Assembly (NCBI GenBank): GCA_030762175.1
Contig: CM060831.1
Span: forward strand, 82,219,501-82,283,500
Direction: 5' to 3'
DNA from: Metallyticus violacea
Lineage: Eukaryota > Arthropoda > Insecta > Mantodea > Metallyticidae
Length of the DNA stretch: 64,000 bases
Shown: in pieces, positions 1 through 12,020 of the stretch
How the letters are laid out: each line of letters begins with the position of its first letter
How positions within the stretch are numbered: the stretch's first letter is position 1
Notes under the pieces: model-generated
Databases searched by the model: none
What the model saw: only the letters and a program-made list of their open reading frames with translations
Told to the model about the DNA's origin: nothing
Program-made: the position numbers and the translations under genes

Positions 1-151
1 GGAAGAAAGAAAGAAAGAAAGGATGAAAGGAAGAAAGAAAAAAGGAAGCAAGGTAAAATAAAGAGAAAGAAAGGAAGAAGCAAAAAGGAAGGAAGGAAGA
101 AAGAACGAACAAATGAACGAAAGAACGAACGAATGAGAGAGAGAGGAAGGA

Positions 152-182
<31 letters not shown>

Positions 183-309
183 GAGGGAGGGAGGGAGGGA
201 GGGAGGGAGGAAGGAAGGAAGGAGGAAGGAAGGAGGAAGGAAGGAAGGAGGAAGGAAGGAAGGAAGGAATGAAAGAAAGAAGGGAGGGAGGAAGGAAGGT
301 AGGAAGGAA
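1..309. repeat. Purine-rich simple repeat (GAAA/GGAA/GGGA)
   Basis: Almost every base on the plus strand is A or G, in interspersed GAAA, GGAA and GGGA tetranucleotides with a few C/T interruptions. It starts at or before the window edge. Open frames across it are low-complexity Arg/Lys/Gly/Glu and are not genes. Such tracts can form triplex DNA, but nothing here shows function. Confidence 0.95.
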
Positions 310-1106
310 ATATTCTACGGTGCAAAAAGGAATTCGGATGTTCTTGAAATTACTGCTAGTACTTTAATACTTAAACTAAGTTTATTTCTATGTTTTCAGT
401 TATCAGCACTCAATGCTTGCAATTACAATGAAATATGTACAGATTATCGTTATGTGAAGGTCGTATTTTTACAGTTTAGGTTTAAGATAACTGAAATATG
501 ACGTGTATGGATGAGGGAACATATCGGAACTTTAAACTGTGAACAATGAAACTTAATCAGGCATTGCTACTTGCTTATCCTGGCACAAGAAGAGACCCCA
601 GCTTGCACTTTTCTAATTTGTTGTTTCTCGGCGACTTGCAATAAATGGCGGTGTCTCATTTGTACAAAGCGGCAATAACGAGGCACTTGTAATGTCGGGT
701 TGGCCCCCGAAGATCGTTCTCCCGATTATAAAATGAGAAGTATTCTTAGTCCTTCTCCATCTTGGAGTGTTGCCAACTTGTCGGCCACGTTACACACAGA
801 CTTTATTTTCCGTGCCAGAGTATTTTCTGAAGGTGGTGTCTCCAACTTTGCAATGAAAGTATTCTGTAGGTCAATACTGAACAGGGAAGCAACATTAACT
901 CAAGATAGTTTATTAATAGCTAGTTGTTTCTGTATTTAACAGTAAAGAAATCGTTTTTATACCCAGAAACTGAGTTTTGAAGTATTTCCTACAAATACAG
1001 TTAAAAGAAAAAAGAAAATAAACACAAGTTCACTTTTGAACTGGTTTATAGTTTATTATTAGTTTCAACATATAATCTGAGAAAGGTAAATATTAAATGT
1101 TAATTT
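310..1106. other. No recognisable gene
   Basis: AT-rich sequence with short open frames but no family resemblance, splice context or repeat shared with the rest of the window that I could find. Confidence 0.5.
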
Positions 1107-1792
1107 CACTCAGGTGAGTCATCTTAAAATCGACCAATGAAACGAAACAAAATTTTGAGTCAATGCCGGACTACAGAGTAAAATTATCAAAATAAATAAA
1201 TAAATCCATTTTATCAAGCGGCGTGCATTTATCTTGTGGTCAGTGTAGCCAACACTATATAATTCCTGAACACGCATCACTTGACCACTTTTGCTGGAGG
1301 CCACTATTGATAGCAGTAATAGCACGGACAATCGACAATCATAACACAAAATGGACGGTCCTTCAAAGCGTTTTGGTGATGCGTCAAATGTGCAAATTCA
1401 TTTTATCGTTAGGAATTCCAAACCACAGAATACAAAGAAAAATAGAGACACTATTATCTTATTTTTTCCTCAGTTTGTATTTGAAAATCGAACGGTAGCA
1501 ATTGTAATAGTCGACCTTTGTTCATTTCAGTCTTACGTTTCCGTAACAAGTGTTAATATTCTGTGCACCAATTTCAAATATACATCAATTTTATTCTTAT
1601 TCTATTCATGAAATTGTCCTAAACCCGTATTTTGCTCTTCTCTATTGGCATTTCTGATAATCGAATTCCTCTGTTGCAAGATTGCTTGAAAAAGTTTAAG
1701 TACAAATATACAATTATTACAATTTTGTAAGCCAAGTTGATTTAAATTCTTGTTTTATTCGTGAAATAGTCCTAATAAATATCACTCGAGGG
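1107..1792 (+). repeat. Repeat R, copy 1 (3'-truncated)
   Basis: First of four copies of a 0.7-0.85 kb repeat (others near 18.25, 24.2 and 52.7 kb). Shared landmarks in order are a GTGA-GTCATCTTAAAA head, a CGACCAATGAAACG CCAAT-like block, a GCGTGCATTT block, a conserved ATGGA start-like site at about 1351, a TTTCATTTCAGT-like tract, and a terminal block ending AATAAATATCACTCGAG. This copy lacks the last 50-60 bp seen in the others; a mariner 3' fragment follows directly. The small open frame beginning at 1351 is not kept intact in the other copies. Confidence 0.8.
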
Positions 1793-1952
1793 TAGATCCT
1801 GACTATTTGGAGGGTGGGAGATTGAAATGTTAAATAAAAGATGTGAGAAGCGTATTGCAATAAAAGGTAACTATATTGAAAAGTGAAATACAGTTTTTGC
1901 CTCTACCATACCTAAAAAATGGTTAGGCCGGAATCTTATGGACCTACCCTCG
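1793..1952 (+). mobile_element. M1 mariner 3'-terminal fragment
   Basis: This matches the 3' end of the M1 mariner family defined by the copy at 14.3-15.5 kb. It has the GACTATTTGGAGG block, an AATAAAAGGTAACTATATTG block and the terminal inverted repeat ending in ATGGACCTACCCTCG followed by TA. Only about 160 bp remain and there is no coding capacity. Confidence 0.85.
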
Positions 1953-2865
1953 TACACCCAACTTGTACCTTTGCTTTATTCATACTAAAGGAAGTTACAA
2001 CTTAAAAATATAGAAGTGAAGCATCATCTACTTTTTATTCACTTTGTCCAATCTGTTAGGTTTACGAATAGATGATTGGTTTATTCATAAAAAGTATTTA
2101 ATTACTTAAGCAGGATGCTTTTCGTGTCAGAAGAGATCTCACAGTCAATATTTTCACACAGTCTTTGTTATCAAGGCTAAGTAACATATTGGGCACAAAA
2201 ATACATTCAGCAACGTTTGGATTGATTGCCGTGTAACACTCGATTAGTAAAGTGGGCTGTAGGATCTAGCCTCCCTTTTTATCTGGATCACATAGCATTC
2301 TCTTTTCCCCTCATTAAACTTCACGTGGCAACAAACACATCAGTGTAATGGACAACATCAATCAAAATCTAAATGTAGCCTTCTTCTATTGATAGCCTAC
2401 TTATATCAGAAAATCCTTATATTTACGTTTTCCACCCCGTATACACCTTGTGCCCAGGTTCGATTTCCCAGCCAGACTAGGGCCACAGATCTAAAGTATG
2501 ATTTTTACGTAAAACGTTCATTATAGTTATTTTATCATAAGGCATTTACTTTTTGACTGACTAAACACTGTTTATGCTCTTCCAATTTTTAAGTTGATGT
2601 TTATTTGTATCACTTAAATTATTTATATTATAAAACATATTTGAAAGAATACGTTTTAAATTTCGATTAACAATGTTGTAGCCATTTTGGTTTTATAACA
2701 TATAAAATATGTTGCTCTTCTACAAAAATGAGCTAATGAACTCTGCACTAGTATATTTCAATTATATGACAAATTCACTTAAAGTGTACTATACCTCCTT
2801 GACATAAAATAAAACATTGACTTTTTAAGGAACAGAATAAAGCAAGAACTTTTTAAAGTCGTTTA
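1953..2865. other. No gene seen; possible tRNA-like scrap near 2457
   Basis: AT-rich sequence. A short B-box-like stretch (GGTTCGATTTCC at about 2458-2469) resembles the T-arm of a tRNA-derived SINE, but no A-box or body could be matched to the SINE families here. Confidence 0.4.
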
Positions 2866-4070
2866 CGAGGGTAGGTCCATAAGTCTCCGGCCTAACATTA
2901 CTTTTCAATATAGTTACCCTTTACACTTCTCACATCTTTGAATTAACATTTCAACCCCCCCCCCCCTTCAAATAGTCAGAAGTCTTGTCTGCAAAATGGG
3001 CATAAACAGCATCCATCACTTCTTCGTCACACTTAAATTTCCTTCCTCGAAGTTCCTTCTTGAGTTTTGAGAAGAGGAAATGATCACTGGGAGCTAGATC
3101 TTTGTTGTAGGGTGGATGGTCGATCTCCTTGAAGTCACATTTCTTCACAGTTTCCTTTGCAACAAGAGCTGTACGTTGTCCTGAAGAAGACGCACATCAC
3201 CACTCAGCTTTCCTCGCCTTTTCTCTTTGATGGAAGCACGTAGTCTGTGCAGTAGGTCAGCATGGTACTCCTCATTTACTGTAGGGTTCCTCGCCTTGAA
3301 GTTAATGAAGAGTATTCCTTCACAGTCCCTAAATATTCTGGTCATGATCTTCTTGTTGACTGAGTGATCTTGGCATTTAGAGGCGGTGCTTCGCCAGGTT
3401 TACGCCACTCCATTGATTCTCTTTTGGACAAGGGATCATAGTAGAGGACCATAGTTTCATCTCCTGTAACAATGGTTTGCACAAGTTCTCTCTCTCGTTG
3501 CCACGGCAGAGCTCCAAAAATGTCTGACAACAGATGACTCGTTGCTGCCTTTGGACTGAGTCTAGGCACCCATCTTGCACTAATCTTATTCATGTTTAAA
3601 TGTTCATGAATAATTCGAAGGACTGTTGTTTTATAGTGGCTCAACCTTGCTGCTATTTCTGTAACTTTGAGCCGCCGGTCTTCCATAATTTCTCCTTCCA
3701 CAAGAGCGATGTTTTCAGGAGTGAGCACCTCCAAGGGTCGACCTGCACGCTCTTCGTCTTCAATGCTTTCTCGACTCATTCGAAAGAGTTTGGCCCATTC
3801 TTTTCCTGTAGAATATGAAGGGGATGCTTCCCCATATACATCGTCCAATCGCTGTTTAATTTCATTTGGAGTAAGGGCTTCTTTTGTGAAGAACTTAATA
3901 ACAGCTCGAAACTCCATTTTGAACATGTCACAATCTTCTACACATGGCCTGCAACTATATCTGAACAACTGAACACAGTTCCGCTGCATACACAGGTATG
4001 ACACCAGAAAAGGATTTATAGAGGTGATAATCCTTATCGGCGAGGCCGCAAACTTATGGACCTACGCTCG
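2866..4070 (-). mobile_element. M1 mariner transposon, near full length, broken
   Basis: A complete element bounded by inverted repeats (CGAGGGTAGGTCCATAAG at the left, its near-complement at the right) and flanking TA dinucleotides, the mariner target site. The minus strand codes a mariner (D,D34D) transposase in pieces at about 3342-3919, 3145-3345 and 2951-3148. Visible parts in order are an N-terminal helix-turn-helix (FFTKEALTPNEIKQRL), a second HTH (VTEIAARLS), WVPRLS linker, TGDET (first catalytic Asp), LLQDN (second Asp) and YNKDLAPSDHFLF (third Asp). Frameshifts near 3345 and 3147 separate the three pieces, so it cannot make a full protein. A run of 12 C lies just past the stop, at 2955-2966. 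Confidence 0.93.
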
Positions 4071-4280
4071 TAAGCTTCTTTACACTGTAAGTTAAAAAAA
4101 TAGCCATTTGTATCCATACATTGCTTAAATAATCCAAAAAATAAAAACTAGAACCGCTCATAACTGCTTGTTTCCATTCTTTTCAGGTGTTTGTTAAAGA
4201 GAGCTTAGTGTACACAATTTTATTATTTTAAAAATTGAAAATATGTAATGATTTCATTTGAAATCACTTCAGTACATTTC

Positions 4281-4313
4281 AGATGTTAAAGAGCGTCCGT
4301 AAATAAATCAAAT
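4281..4313 (+). repeat. SINE-A 3'-end scrap
   Basis: Thirty-odd bases identical in layout to the SINE-A terminus (GATGTTAAAGAGCGTCCGTA then AATAAATC). No head or body is present. Confidence 0.7.
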
Positions 4314-4713
4314 TCAGTACAATTATTTATTTATTTATTTATTTTTAGCTGCGTGTCAATAATATATCACCAAATGGTATTCTTTCCCTGACTGAAATAG
4401 TTGAAGTGGGCAATAATATATGTAAAATATAATGAATTTCAATACTTTATCTATCGGTTGAAACAAACTGTATATTCAGTAGTAAAAGCACGAATTGACT
4501 GCAAAGCAAGGAATAAAAAGTTTATATTAGCTTTTTGTAGAGTTAAAATCTGGGAGCATCCGCATTTTTCAGGTGTTTTCTTAGATGAACAATTTTTTTT
4601 TTTGTAAGACTCCTAATTTGAGTTGATAGGTTGTAATTCTTTGTTTAATTTTATGTGTGCCTGTTTTTGTAAGAGCTCAATTCTTTTTCTTCCTCTTCTT
4701 CCTTGTCGTCGTC

Positions 4714-4958
4714 GGTCCTGGTGGTGTAGTGGTAACCATACTTACCTGTAAACCCAAGATCGTGGGATCATCCTCGGCTAGAGTGGATTTTTTCGAGCGT
4801 AAAAATCCTAAGTATCGCTTCCTTCGAAAGGGAAGTAAAGCCTCAAGCCTGAAAGAAGAGGCCTCTGAGCAAAATTTGTCGGCCGTTTCATGCCCTGAAT
4901 TGAATGGGACGATGATGACCTGAGATGTTGAAGAGCATCCGTAAATAAAACAAATGAA
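4714..4958 (+). repeat. SINE-A copy 1
   Basis: tRNA-derived SINE. The head GGTCCTGGTGGTGTAGTGG contains a pol III A-box-like sequence, but the B-box region (GTGGGATCATCC) is eroded. The body runs through the GCGTAAAAATCCTAAGTAT block and the GAGGCCTCTGAGCAAAATTTG block and ends GCATCCGTAAATAAAAC. About 45 bp of the middle are missing relative to other copies. Confidence 0.88.
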
Positions 4959-5027
4959 AAATATTATTATTTTATTGCTTTATGTAGTTATTTATTTGTT
5001 TTCTTAATATTAAATTTTTTGAATGAT

Positions 5028-5313
5028 TTATTTATAGACTCTCTTTAACATCTCAGGTCATCAGCGTCCCATTCAACTCAGGGCGTGAAACGGTCAACAA
5101 ATTTTGCTCAGAGGCCTCTCTTTCAGGCTTGAGGTTCTTTTTCGTGCCGCAAATGTACGACACGGGACCCACGACTTTACTTCCCTTCCGAAGGAAGCCA
5201 TACTTAGTATTTTTACGGCCGAAAAAAATCCATCGATCCTGGCTGGGTTTGAACCCGCGACCTTGGGTTTAGAAGGCAAGTATGATTGATTACCACTACA
5301 CCACTAGGACTGA
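5028..5313 (-). repeat. SINE-A copy 2, full length
   Basis: Minus-strand SINE-A with head (complement of CCACTAGGACTGAC), B-box (GGGTTTGAACCCGCG as read on plus), body and 3' terminus all present. It lies 70 bp from copy 1 in opposite orientation, so the pair forms an imperfect inverted repeat that could fold in RNA. Open frames across it are repeat shadows. Confidence 0.9.
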
Positions 5314-5849
5314 CTTACCAATGCGTATACAATGGCTCAATGCTGAACGTCATTTTAAAAATATTTTATTATAGCTTTATGTTTGAAATTGTAATGAATG
5401 TACTATAGTTTAACAATGAGAAAATAATATTTTATATTTCCTCTATGAGTAATTTGACAATCCATTAAAACCATAAACTTTATTATCATTGTATTTTAAT
5501 AATATATAAGTGCGATGGAAAATATGTGAATAGGCTTATGAAAATGCAATAGTAGTCAAAAAATAAAATTAAACTTTTTTTTGGAATTATATAATCATAT
5601 CATATAGTAGTTATATACTGCTAAAGTGAATTAAAGGAAAAACTAACTCTTAAATCAAAGTATTTGAAATACTTCGGAATTAAATCCGATATTTTACAAT
5701 GTTATAATTGTGTGCCGTTCTTATCCGTGTTTCTGTCTCGCTTCATTGCCATTACTCAACACGTTTTCCATCCCCTTCTCCCATTTCAAGCTGGAAAGCC
5801 TTATTCGCTGTCTTGTTCGAACAAGCAAGGGAGTTTTGAGAATAATGTG
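5314..5849. other. No recognisable gene
   Basis: AT-rich to about 5640, then a more balanced stretch (5700-5850) that contains the palindrome CTTGTTCGAACAAG at about 5812. No coding family was recognised. Confidence 0.45.
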
Positions 5850-5895
5850 ACGTAATCTGTCTATCGTTGTTGCTTTCCCGCTGTCGTTTGCTCAG

Positions 5896-6294
5896 ATATC
5901 GTTCAGTATTAAGGAGAAAACAGATGTGTTTGATAATGCTTCTAAATTGGTAGAACCAAAGCCGTTTCCGTTAGCTGGACACAGTGACCCAGGTATTATC
6001 AAGGTTTGGTAATGTTCATCTATTGTTTTAACGTTTTAAGTACCTTGCATTTTTATCAGTAAAGGGAACTTGGGTGAGGCAGCCGTTATTTAAATTGCTG
6101 AAAATTAGGGCAAACTTAATTTTTAAATGCTGTTTAAATTTACTGGAGATTTTAAACTTAATGTTGCTTTCTATGTGTGACACTTTTTTAGTTTCTCATT
6201 TTAGCAAGTTATATTATTCAATGCATTATTTTGTGTGAACCCCTGCCCATGTGATTTTTTCATGTTAATCATATTTTTTTTAATATCAAATAAA
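5896..6294 (+). CDS. Possible 3'-terminal exon of an unknown gene
   Basis: A pyrimidine-rich tract ending TTTGCTCAG at 5895 looks like a splice acceptor. It is followed by an open frame of 38 codons (ISFSIKEKTDVFDNAS at the start, GHSDPGIIKVW at the end) closing with TAA at 6010-6012. A poly(A) signal AATAAA lies at 6289-6294 with a T/G-rich stretch after it. The frame stays open upstream to about 5850, where a TGA closes it, so an exon must begin within that stretch. The peptide is balanced in composition and is not low complexity, but I do not recognise its family and no upstream exon was found. It could be chance. Confidence 0.3.
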
Positions 6295-6319
6295 GCTTTA
6301 TTGTATATGCAAATTATTT

Positions 6320-8000
6320 TTTCCCCTACTCAAAGATTCCCTTTCTGGGGATGTTGCCTTCTTAATATAACTTTTGTCCAGGATCCAGCATATGGTGTTT
6401 CGAATTTAGCATAATAATGAGCCTTGAGAGCATAAATAGAGATCAAGTTGCTTTTGAAAATTGAGTGTGTCATAGATTTAATATAAAGTAGATGTAACTG
6501 ATTGAATATGACAATAAAGTCAAACACACTGTGTGCCACAATTTTTTCCCAAAATATATTTATTTATTTTCTTACATTATATGCACTTTCATAATATAAA
6601 GCAATAATGAACATTTTAATGCATAGAAATAAAATTTCACATATTTATCAAAGCTTTTAAATATTACCAAATATACCGCCATATAAAGACTTCAATAGGT
6701 CATGCATTTCTTACGATTAGACAAGAACGTTATTTCAATTCACCACAAAAACAAAGTACAAGATTCTGGTATGTTTTCCCCATTGTAATTACATTACACA
6801 CCTATTTAAATCATCGTTTCTATAACATACAGATACAAAATGCAGTTGTATGTAAAGCACACATTTTAAATTCTGAAATGTTTGAAATGTCTGTAAGTTC
6901 CGCCTGTTTCTGCACCTGTTTACTGTAGATCAAAGAAAGAAGGAAAGAAGAGAAAAATTCTGAACACTATACAATGTTTACTTTTCTTTAAAACACTATA
7001 GGTTTGAAATAATTAAGATAAAACCAAAAATATGTTCATCTTGGGGATCAAGAACTAAGCTTGTAGTGATCAATTTAATAGATCGCTTTTCTAGCAAGTG
7101 TTTTCATACATAGAAACAGCTGCACTCCACATTTATTTACCACAGCAATAGGCAAGGGGCATAAATTGAATAAAAACAAATAAACTCATTTTAGAAAATT
7201 TTATTTCCTGGCCTTATTCTGGCATATTATGATACTTAAATATTATAACGAAATATAATGATGTGACCATCAAAGAAGGGAAAGGGGTGGGAGAGGAAAA
7301 TTTAAAGTAAAGTTGTTATTACGTTAGGATATTAACAAATTTAGTTTATTTAATGCTTATATATTTCAGAATAGTAAATATTAAAGTATAGCTAACAAAT
7401 ATTTTGGTCTTTATTTCCTATTAATATTCTTTTTTAAAATTTCAGGAAATCGCTGATAAAAGGTGTCTTGTTTGAATGCAGTATATTTTTGTACTTAAAA
7501 CCATGTACTAGAACTTTAAAATGCAGTTAACAAATCGCTTGAACACTTAAACGCTTATTTCTTGTGCATATTCTTTTAAATATCGAAAAAATGAACTGAT
7601 ATTTATCACTTACAATAATTTTTCTAAAATCAATAAAACTGTTTAATTATGGCCAATGTTATTCATTTTGATAAAATATAAAAATAGGGTTTATAAATTA
7701 AATAAATTTGACGAATAAGATTAATAAAGTAACAAAAGGAACACAAAGATTAACATTTTTTTAAAAATAGCCCTTAATTATTTGCAAAAATCCTTTTATT
7801 GTCAAACATGTAAATGAAAATTTCACATTTTGGAATTACTGTACTTAAAAAAATTTCACTAAAGGTTTTGATATTTTCCTCATCACTGAGATGTTTGCTT
7901 CTTGTTGAATATTCTTTAAAGTATATTGTGATTTCGTAAAATGACCGTTTCTCTTGGTTGATCGCTTCATATTGGCTGGAATTAAGTTATTTTTAAATTT
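6320..8000. other. No recognisable gene
   Basis: About 1.7 kb of strongly AT-rich sequence. No open frame of note, no repeat shared elsewhere in the window, and no tRNA-like structure was seen. Confidence 0.5.
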
Positions 8001-8250
8001 GTTTAACGCCCTTTTTACTACAGAGGCACCACAGGCGGTGACACTGATAACGCATGAGATGAAATGATATATTGGGAAAGGATATTTTTAAGAAAGGAAA
8101 CGTTCCAGGCCTAAGTTTAGGGTACCTCCCCGACATTTGCCATTTATAAGGACTGAGGAAAACCTGGAAAAAACCTCAGTCAGGGAAGACTGAGATTCGA
8201 ACCCAGACCTCCCGCTCACGAGTCCATGCCTTAACCTACCTCGATCATCA
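8001..8250 (-). repeat. SINE-B copy 1, near full length
   Basis: Minus-strand tRNA-derived SINE. Read on the minus strand, the head has a tRNA-Ser/Leu-like GAGGTAGGTTAAGGC A-box region, a GGTTCGAA-type B-box (GATTCGAACCCAGACC on plus) and the shared body blocks GAGGTTTTTTCCAGG, GGAACGTTTCC and GGTGCCTC, ending in GGGCGTTAAAC. Slightly eroded at the 5' head. Confidence 0.88.
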
Positions 8251-8542
8251 GCGTCGCCGGAATTGAGCTATTACTTGTTTTTGATGTCCTGTGACCCTTT
8301 CGACTGCGATGGTATCAACCCTTTCCCCACCCTCTGCAATGTACCTTTGATAGGGAGTGGCATTTGATCTGTAGTTTTTAACATATTACTTACCATTCTA
8401 TATTTACTTATATTGTCGTAATATTTTCTTTATATTTAGGAAATGCAACGGAGAAATAGCAACAATGAAAGTTATACTCAAAATAAACAACGAACGCCGC
8501 AATATTAAAATGAATATTAAGGTGTAAAATAATTCTAAAAAC

Positions 8543-8568
8543 CATTATTATTATTATTATTTTTATTA

Positions 8569-8608
<40 letters not shown>

Positions 8609-8634
8609 AGTAGTAGTAGTAGTAATAGTATAAT
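8543..8634. repeat. (ATT)n / (AGT)n microsatellite
   Basis: Interrupted ATT repeats pass into TAG/AGT repeats at the right edge. The reverse frame reads as poly-Asn and is not a gene. Confidence 0.97.
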
Positions 8635-8954
8635 AAAACATCCTATGCCATTAAGTAAAAATATCAGTCCGATCTGTACATGCTATAAAATATTGAAAAA
8701 TTAAAAAAAATGAATTTGGCGAATAAAAGTGATTTTAAATTAGAACATATGACAAAAATGAAAACCATTCCCATAGGATATTTCCTTAGGAAAAAAGTTT
8801 TGCCTTTGTGCACGTCAGCAAAAATTAATAGACTAGTAAATTTGCTTGCATAAATTTTAAAAAGCAACCTAAAATCGTTTTGGAATTTATGGGTTTTGAG
8901 TTCTGTGATAATGAATGACGTTGGACGGCGACAACAGGGTTGATATTCTTGTCA

Positions 8955-8967
8955 CCCCCCCCCCCCC
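8955..8967. repeat. C13 mononucleotide tract
   Basis: Thirteen consecutive C in AT-rich surroundings; it is not inside any repeat family I could identify. Confidence 0.95.
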
Positions 8968-9079
8968 AATATGTTGATACAAAATTCGTAGTTGAAACAC
9001 GTCTTATACGTTCTGGAATTGTTGTAGAAGTTTGGCCACAACCTACAAGCTGTTACTACACCTATAAACAATGCTAATA

Positions 9080-9780
9080 TCAAGTTTTCTTGTTTAATTG
9101 TTTAACAGATTTATAATCTGCAAGCAAGTTAACTGCTGTTATTCGTTTATTATTGGCCTCACTTTGGGCTGTAGTTTCAAACGGATCTGATAGGCTGAGC
9201 TGTTCAATAATTTGCGCCCGCAGATCGCAGGTTTCACCACGGCTACTGCAGACCATCCCCACTGTACTTGGATGACACTCCCTCGAGGGCGTTTACTGGA
9301 TTTTGGCGACTGTGAGTAATCGGGACTCCGAAGGTAACGACAAATAACGTTTCGTTATTTATTTATTGATATAGTTTATTCTCTTAATATGAATATTAGG
9401 GCAAACTCACGTCTCACGTCGAACCACAGACAAGGTAAAATTGGCAAACGCGTAGGTTTATTGCGTTGACCAAATGGTGCCGAATGCGAAGAAATTGTTA
9501 ATTTAACTGAATTCTCAATGCAGCTCAATGTTAATATCGGCAGTGAACGTGGCGACTGGCACTCAGGCTTCGTTATCGCTGGAACTGGTACTTGGTACTT
9601 AGGCCGCTCTTACACTGATCTCCAGGCGACGGCAGCCACACGTATCTGGGCCCGGAAAACTCTGAGACTGCCCCTCTTTTGGACAAAATCTTTCCATTTT
9701 ATACACAATACAAAATAACGCCATCCATGGGCAATGGCGCGAAATACTCCCGCAAATTTTGTGTTAGCGTGTCTCATAGG
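9080..9780 (-). other. Unassigned block, possibly an LTR-element remnant
   Basis: More GC-rich than its surroundings. On the minus strand it shows, in order, a TATA-like GTGTATAAAATGG (around 9700), an AATAAA-type signal near 9380, then an open frame of 60 codons (9080-9262, starting MGMVCSSRGETCDL). That order (promoter, poly(A) signal, short frame) would fit an LTR followed by the start of a gag-like frame, but no clear primer-binding site or second LTR was found on that strand. The peptide is not recognised. Confidence 0.25.
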
Positions 9781-10638
9781 TGAGTGCTTACCTCACTGAA
9801 TTTCATTTCTATTCGCTGGACTATTTTGTTCAAGCCAAATGCTTACCTATTCGTCAGTAAGATGAATTTAAACACATTTCATACATTGCTGTCAACGACT
9901 CTTTTACTCGGACATGTGCCTGTTTCTGCCCTAAAGCGGAGGTATTTTCCACCCTAGCTGTATATCAGAAGGTATTACCTTGCATTGTCTGACTTTTTGC
10001 CAAGTCTTTCTGTGTCCGGAGAAAGATGAGAGCTTTTCCTTAACTTGCTATATTACTACACGCTATCTCTTAAATATTACCAAAAATTACACCTTATGAA
10101 CGCATTTAAACACCATACAATACTAACTCTACATGTACGAGTTATGTCATTAAAGTTCCTCCACTGAAAGAAAATGCACAACATATTTGCACATAATTAC
10201 TGAGTTGCTAATTCGAAAATTACAAATATTAATTATTTCAATTGCTCTATAATTGACGGGGAGCCAGGCACAGCTTCACCTCGACAAACGGTCTGTATAT
10301 GAAAGAATGTAAACCTATTCAAGGCTGCAAGATCTCCAAGCAAGTGAATTTCTTCCTTAAATAGTTTCATTTCCGACTGAAAGTAATACTTCTTTAATAT
10401 CTCAGCAAAACACTTTGCCCATTCTTCAGATCTTAAAATGTACTTTTAATAAAATATTGTTCTTTAATAAGAGCACATAGTTTTTGCTGTTTGTTTTCAA
10501 GGTTGATACAGAAAGATTTTCCTTAAATAAATAAATTAAACTTCTTGAACATTCCGTCTTTGATCACAATGCTCTTTAGACAATTGACCCAATTATTGTT
10601 TTGGTAGCCAATCCACCAGCAAGCAGCAAACAACACAC
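9781..10638. other. No recognisable gene
   Basis: AT-rich sequence with no family resemblance or shared repeat noticed. Confidence 0.45.
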
Positions 10639-11054
10639 AGGGTGTCCCTAAAGCCCGGTGACACATAATTTATTACACAAAAACTACAAATGATACAGCT
10701 TTCGTATATATGTCATATTAAAGAGGATCTCAAATTGTTTTGTTTCCAATGTTTGATTTCACAATAACTCGATATGGGAACCATGTTTAACTTGATAAAC
10801 TCTTGCCATACTCTTTGGAGCATATCCTCAGACACAGTGGTGACAACTTCTTCAATCCTACGCTTGAGTTCTTCTATATTTTATGTTAAAGGTGGCACAC
10901 ACAGGCAATTTTTGATGTATTCCCACAGGAAGAAGTTACAGAGAGTTAGTTCCGGGGATCTGGGAGGCCAGTTTTCGAAACAGTTATTTTCCATTAATAT
11001 TTTAATTGAGACTGGCCACAAAAAATGTTTCAAACTGAAAGTTGTTGTTGATTT
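10639..11054 (-). mobile_element. Tc1/mariner-superfamily element, C-terminal part
   Basis: The left edge GGGTGTCCCTAAAGC resembles the terminal repeat of insect IS630/Tc1/mariner-superfamily elements. On the minus strand, 10770-11000 translates with interruptions to the end of a DDE transposase: PPRSPELTLCNFFLWEYIKN, then IEELKRRIEEVVTTVSEDML and RVWQEFIKLN. In active relatives the CNFF position is usually an acidic CDFF; here the Asp has become Asn. The 5' part is cut off where SINE-A copy 3 begins at 11055. Confidence 0.75.
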
Positions 11055-11341
11055 GGTTTATTTACGGACGCTCTTTAACATCTCAGGTCATCAGCGTCCC
11101 ATTCAACTCAGGGCGTGAAACGACCGACAAATTTTGATCAGAGGCCTCTTCTTTCAGGCTTGAGGTTCTTTTTTCGTGCCGTAAATGTACGACACGGGAC
11201 CCACGGCTTTACTTCCCTTCCGAAGTAAGTCATACTTAGGATTTTTACGCCCGAAAAAAATCCATCGATTCTGGCCGGGTTCGAACCTGCGATCTTGGGT
11301 TTAGAACGCAAGTATGGTTACCACTACACCACCAGGACCGA
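11055..11341 (-). repeat. SINE-A copy 3, full length
   Basis: Complete minus-strand SINE-A with head (ACCACCAGGACCGAC on plus), B-box, body and the GTTTATTTACGGACGCTC terminus. It sits at the broken edge of the Tc1/mariner fragment on its left. Confidence 0.93.
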
Positions 11342-12020
11342 CTCTAGCAGTCACGGGATGTAAGTACTATACCATAGGTCATATACTTTGACGTTAAACA
11401 TAAAAGCTGTTCTGGTGTATGGTTTACGGTATCCAATGATATATCTTCTGGTTTTGGCACATCAACACGGAGGTAAATACTCCACATGTGAAGCTACCAT
11501 TGGCTCCGAGATATTACAAAGGACTCATCTTATGTTTGCTATTTCAGAAACAATCTGTCTCTCCTCCTGTTCTTCTTCTGTCTCTTGATATACGCCACCG
11601 GATTCTCGGTCCATTTCCCGCAGTCCTCTATCTTTAGCAGTCTTTCCATCTTATTAGTTTTGATCGCATCGTTTGAAGAATGTATTTAACTTGATTCAGA
11701 GAGTTGCAGAATAAAAAAAAAGAGGGAGCTCAGAGCGTGCGCCAGTGGCCTCCAACGAGGGTTTTTAGGTGTTTCTAATAACTTTTAGATAATCTATACT
11801 ATCTATACTATAGTCCTACTCTACGGCAGCCCTCAACTCTAGGAGATTATTTGGCAGTTTTGCATATTTTTCTTTGTATAATTCTGTATTCAGTCCGCTT
11901 TCATGAAGTGCTGTTCGTTTTCAGTTTTTAACTTCAAGCATTCTTATTATATTCACGCCGTTTATTGCACCGACAAGTGGCAGGAGTTCAGACCAGTGAA
12001 AGGAAAGTGTGAGGCCAAGA
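11342..12020. other. No recognisable gene
   Basis: Mixed composition with two short plus-strand open frames that I do not recognise. It may hold the remainder of the transposon cut by SINE-A copy 3, but no match could be made by eye. A tandem TATACTATC stretch is present near 11795-11810. Confidence 0.4.

Noticed and set aside
133..501. 122-codon plus-strand open frame
   Set aside because: Its first half is a translation of the purine-rich simple repeat; the rest shows no family resemblance.
8408..8641. Poly-Asn minus-strand frame
   Set aside because: Direct translation of the ATT microsatellite.
9295..9320. TTTTGGCGACTGTGAG as a plus-strand primer-binding site
   Set aside because: No LTR-like sequence to its left and no second copy; the match to known primer sites is weak.
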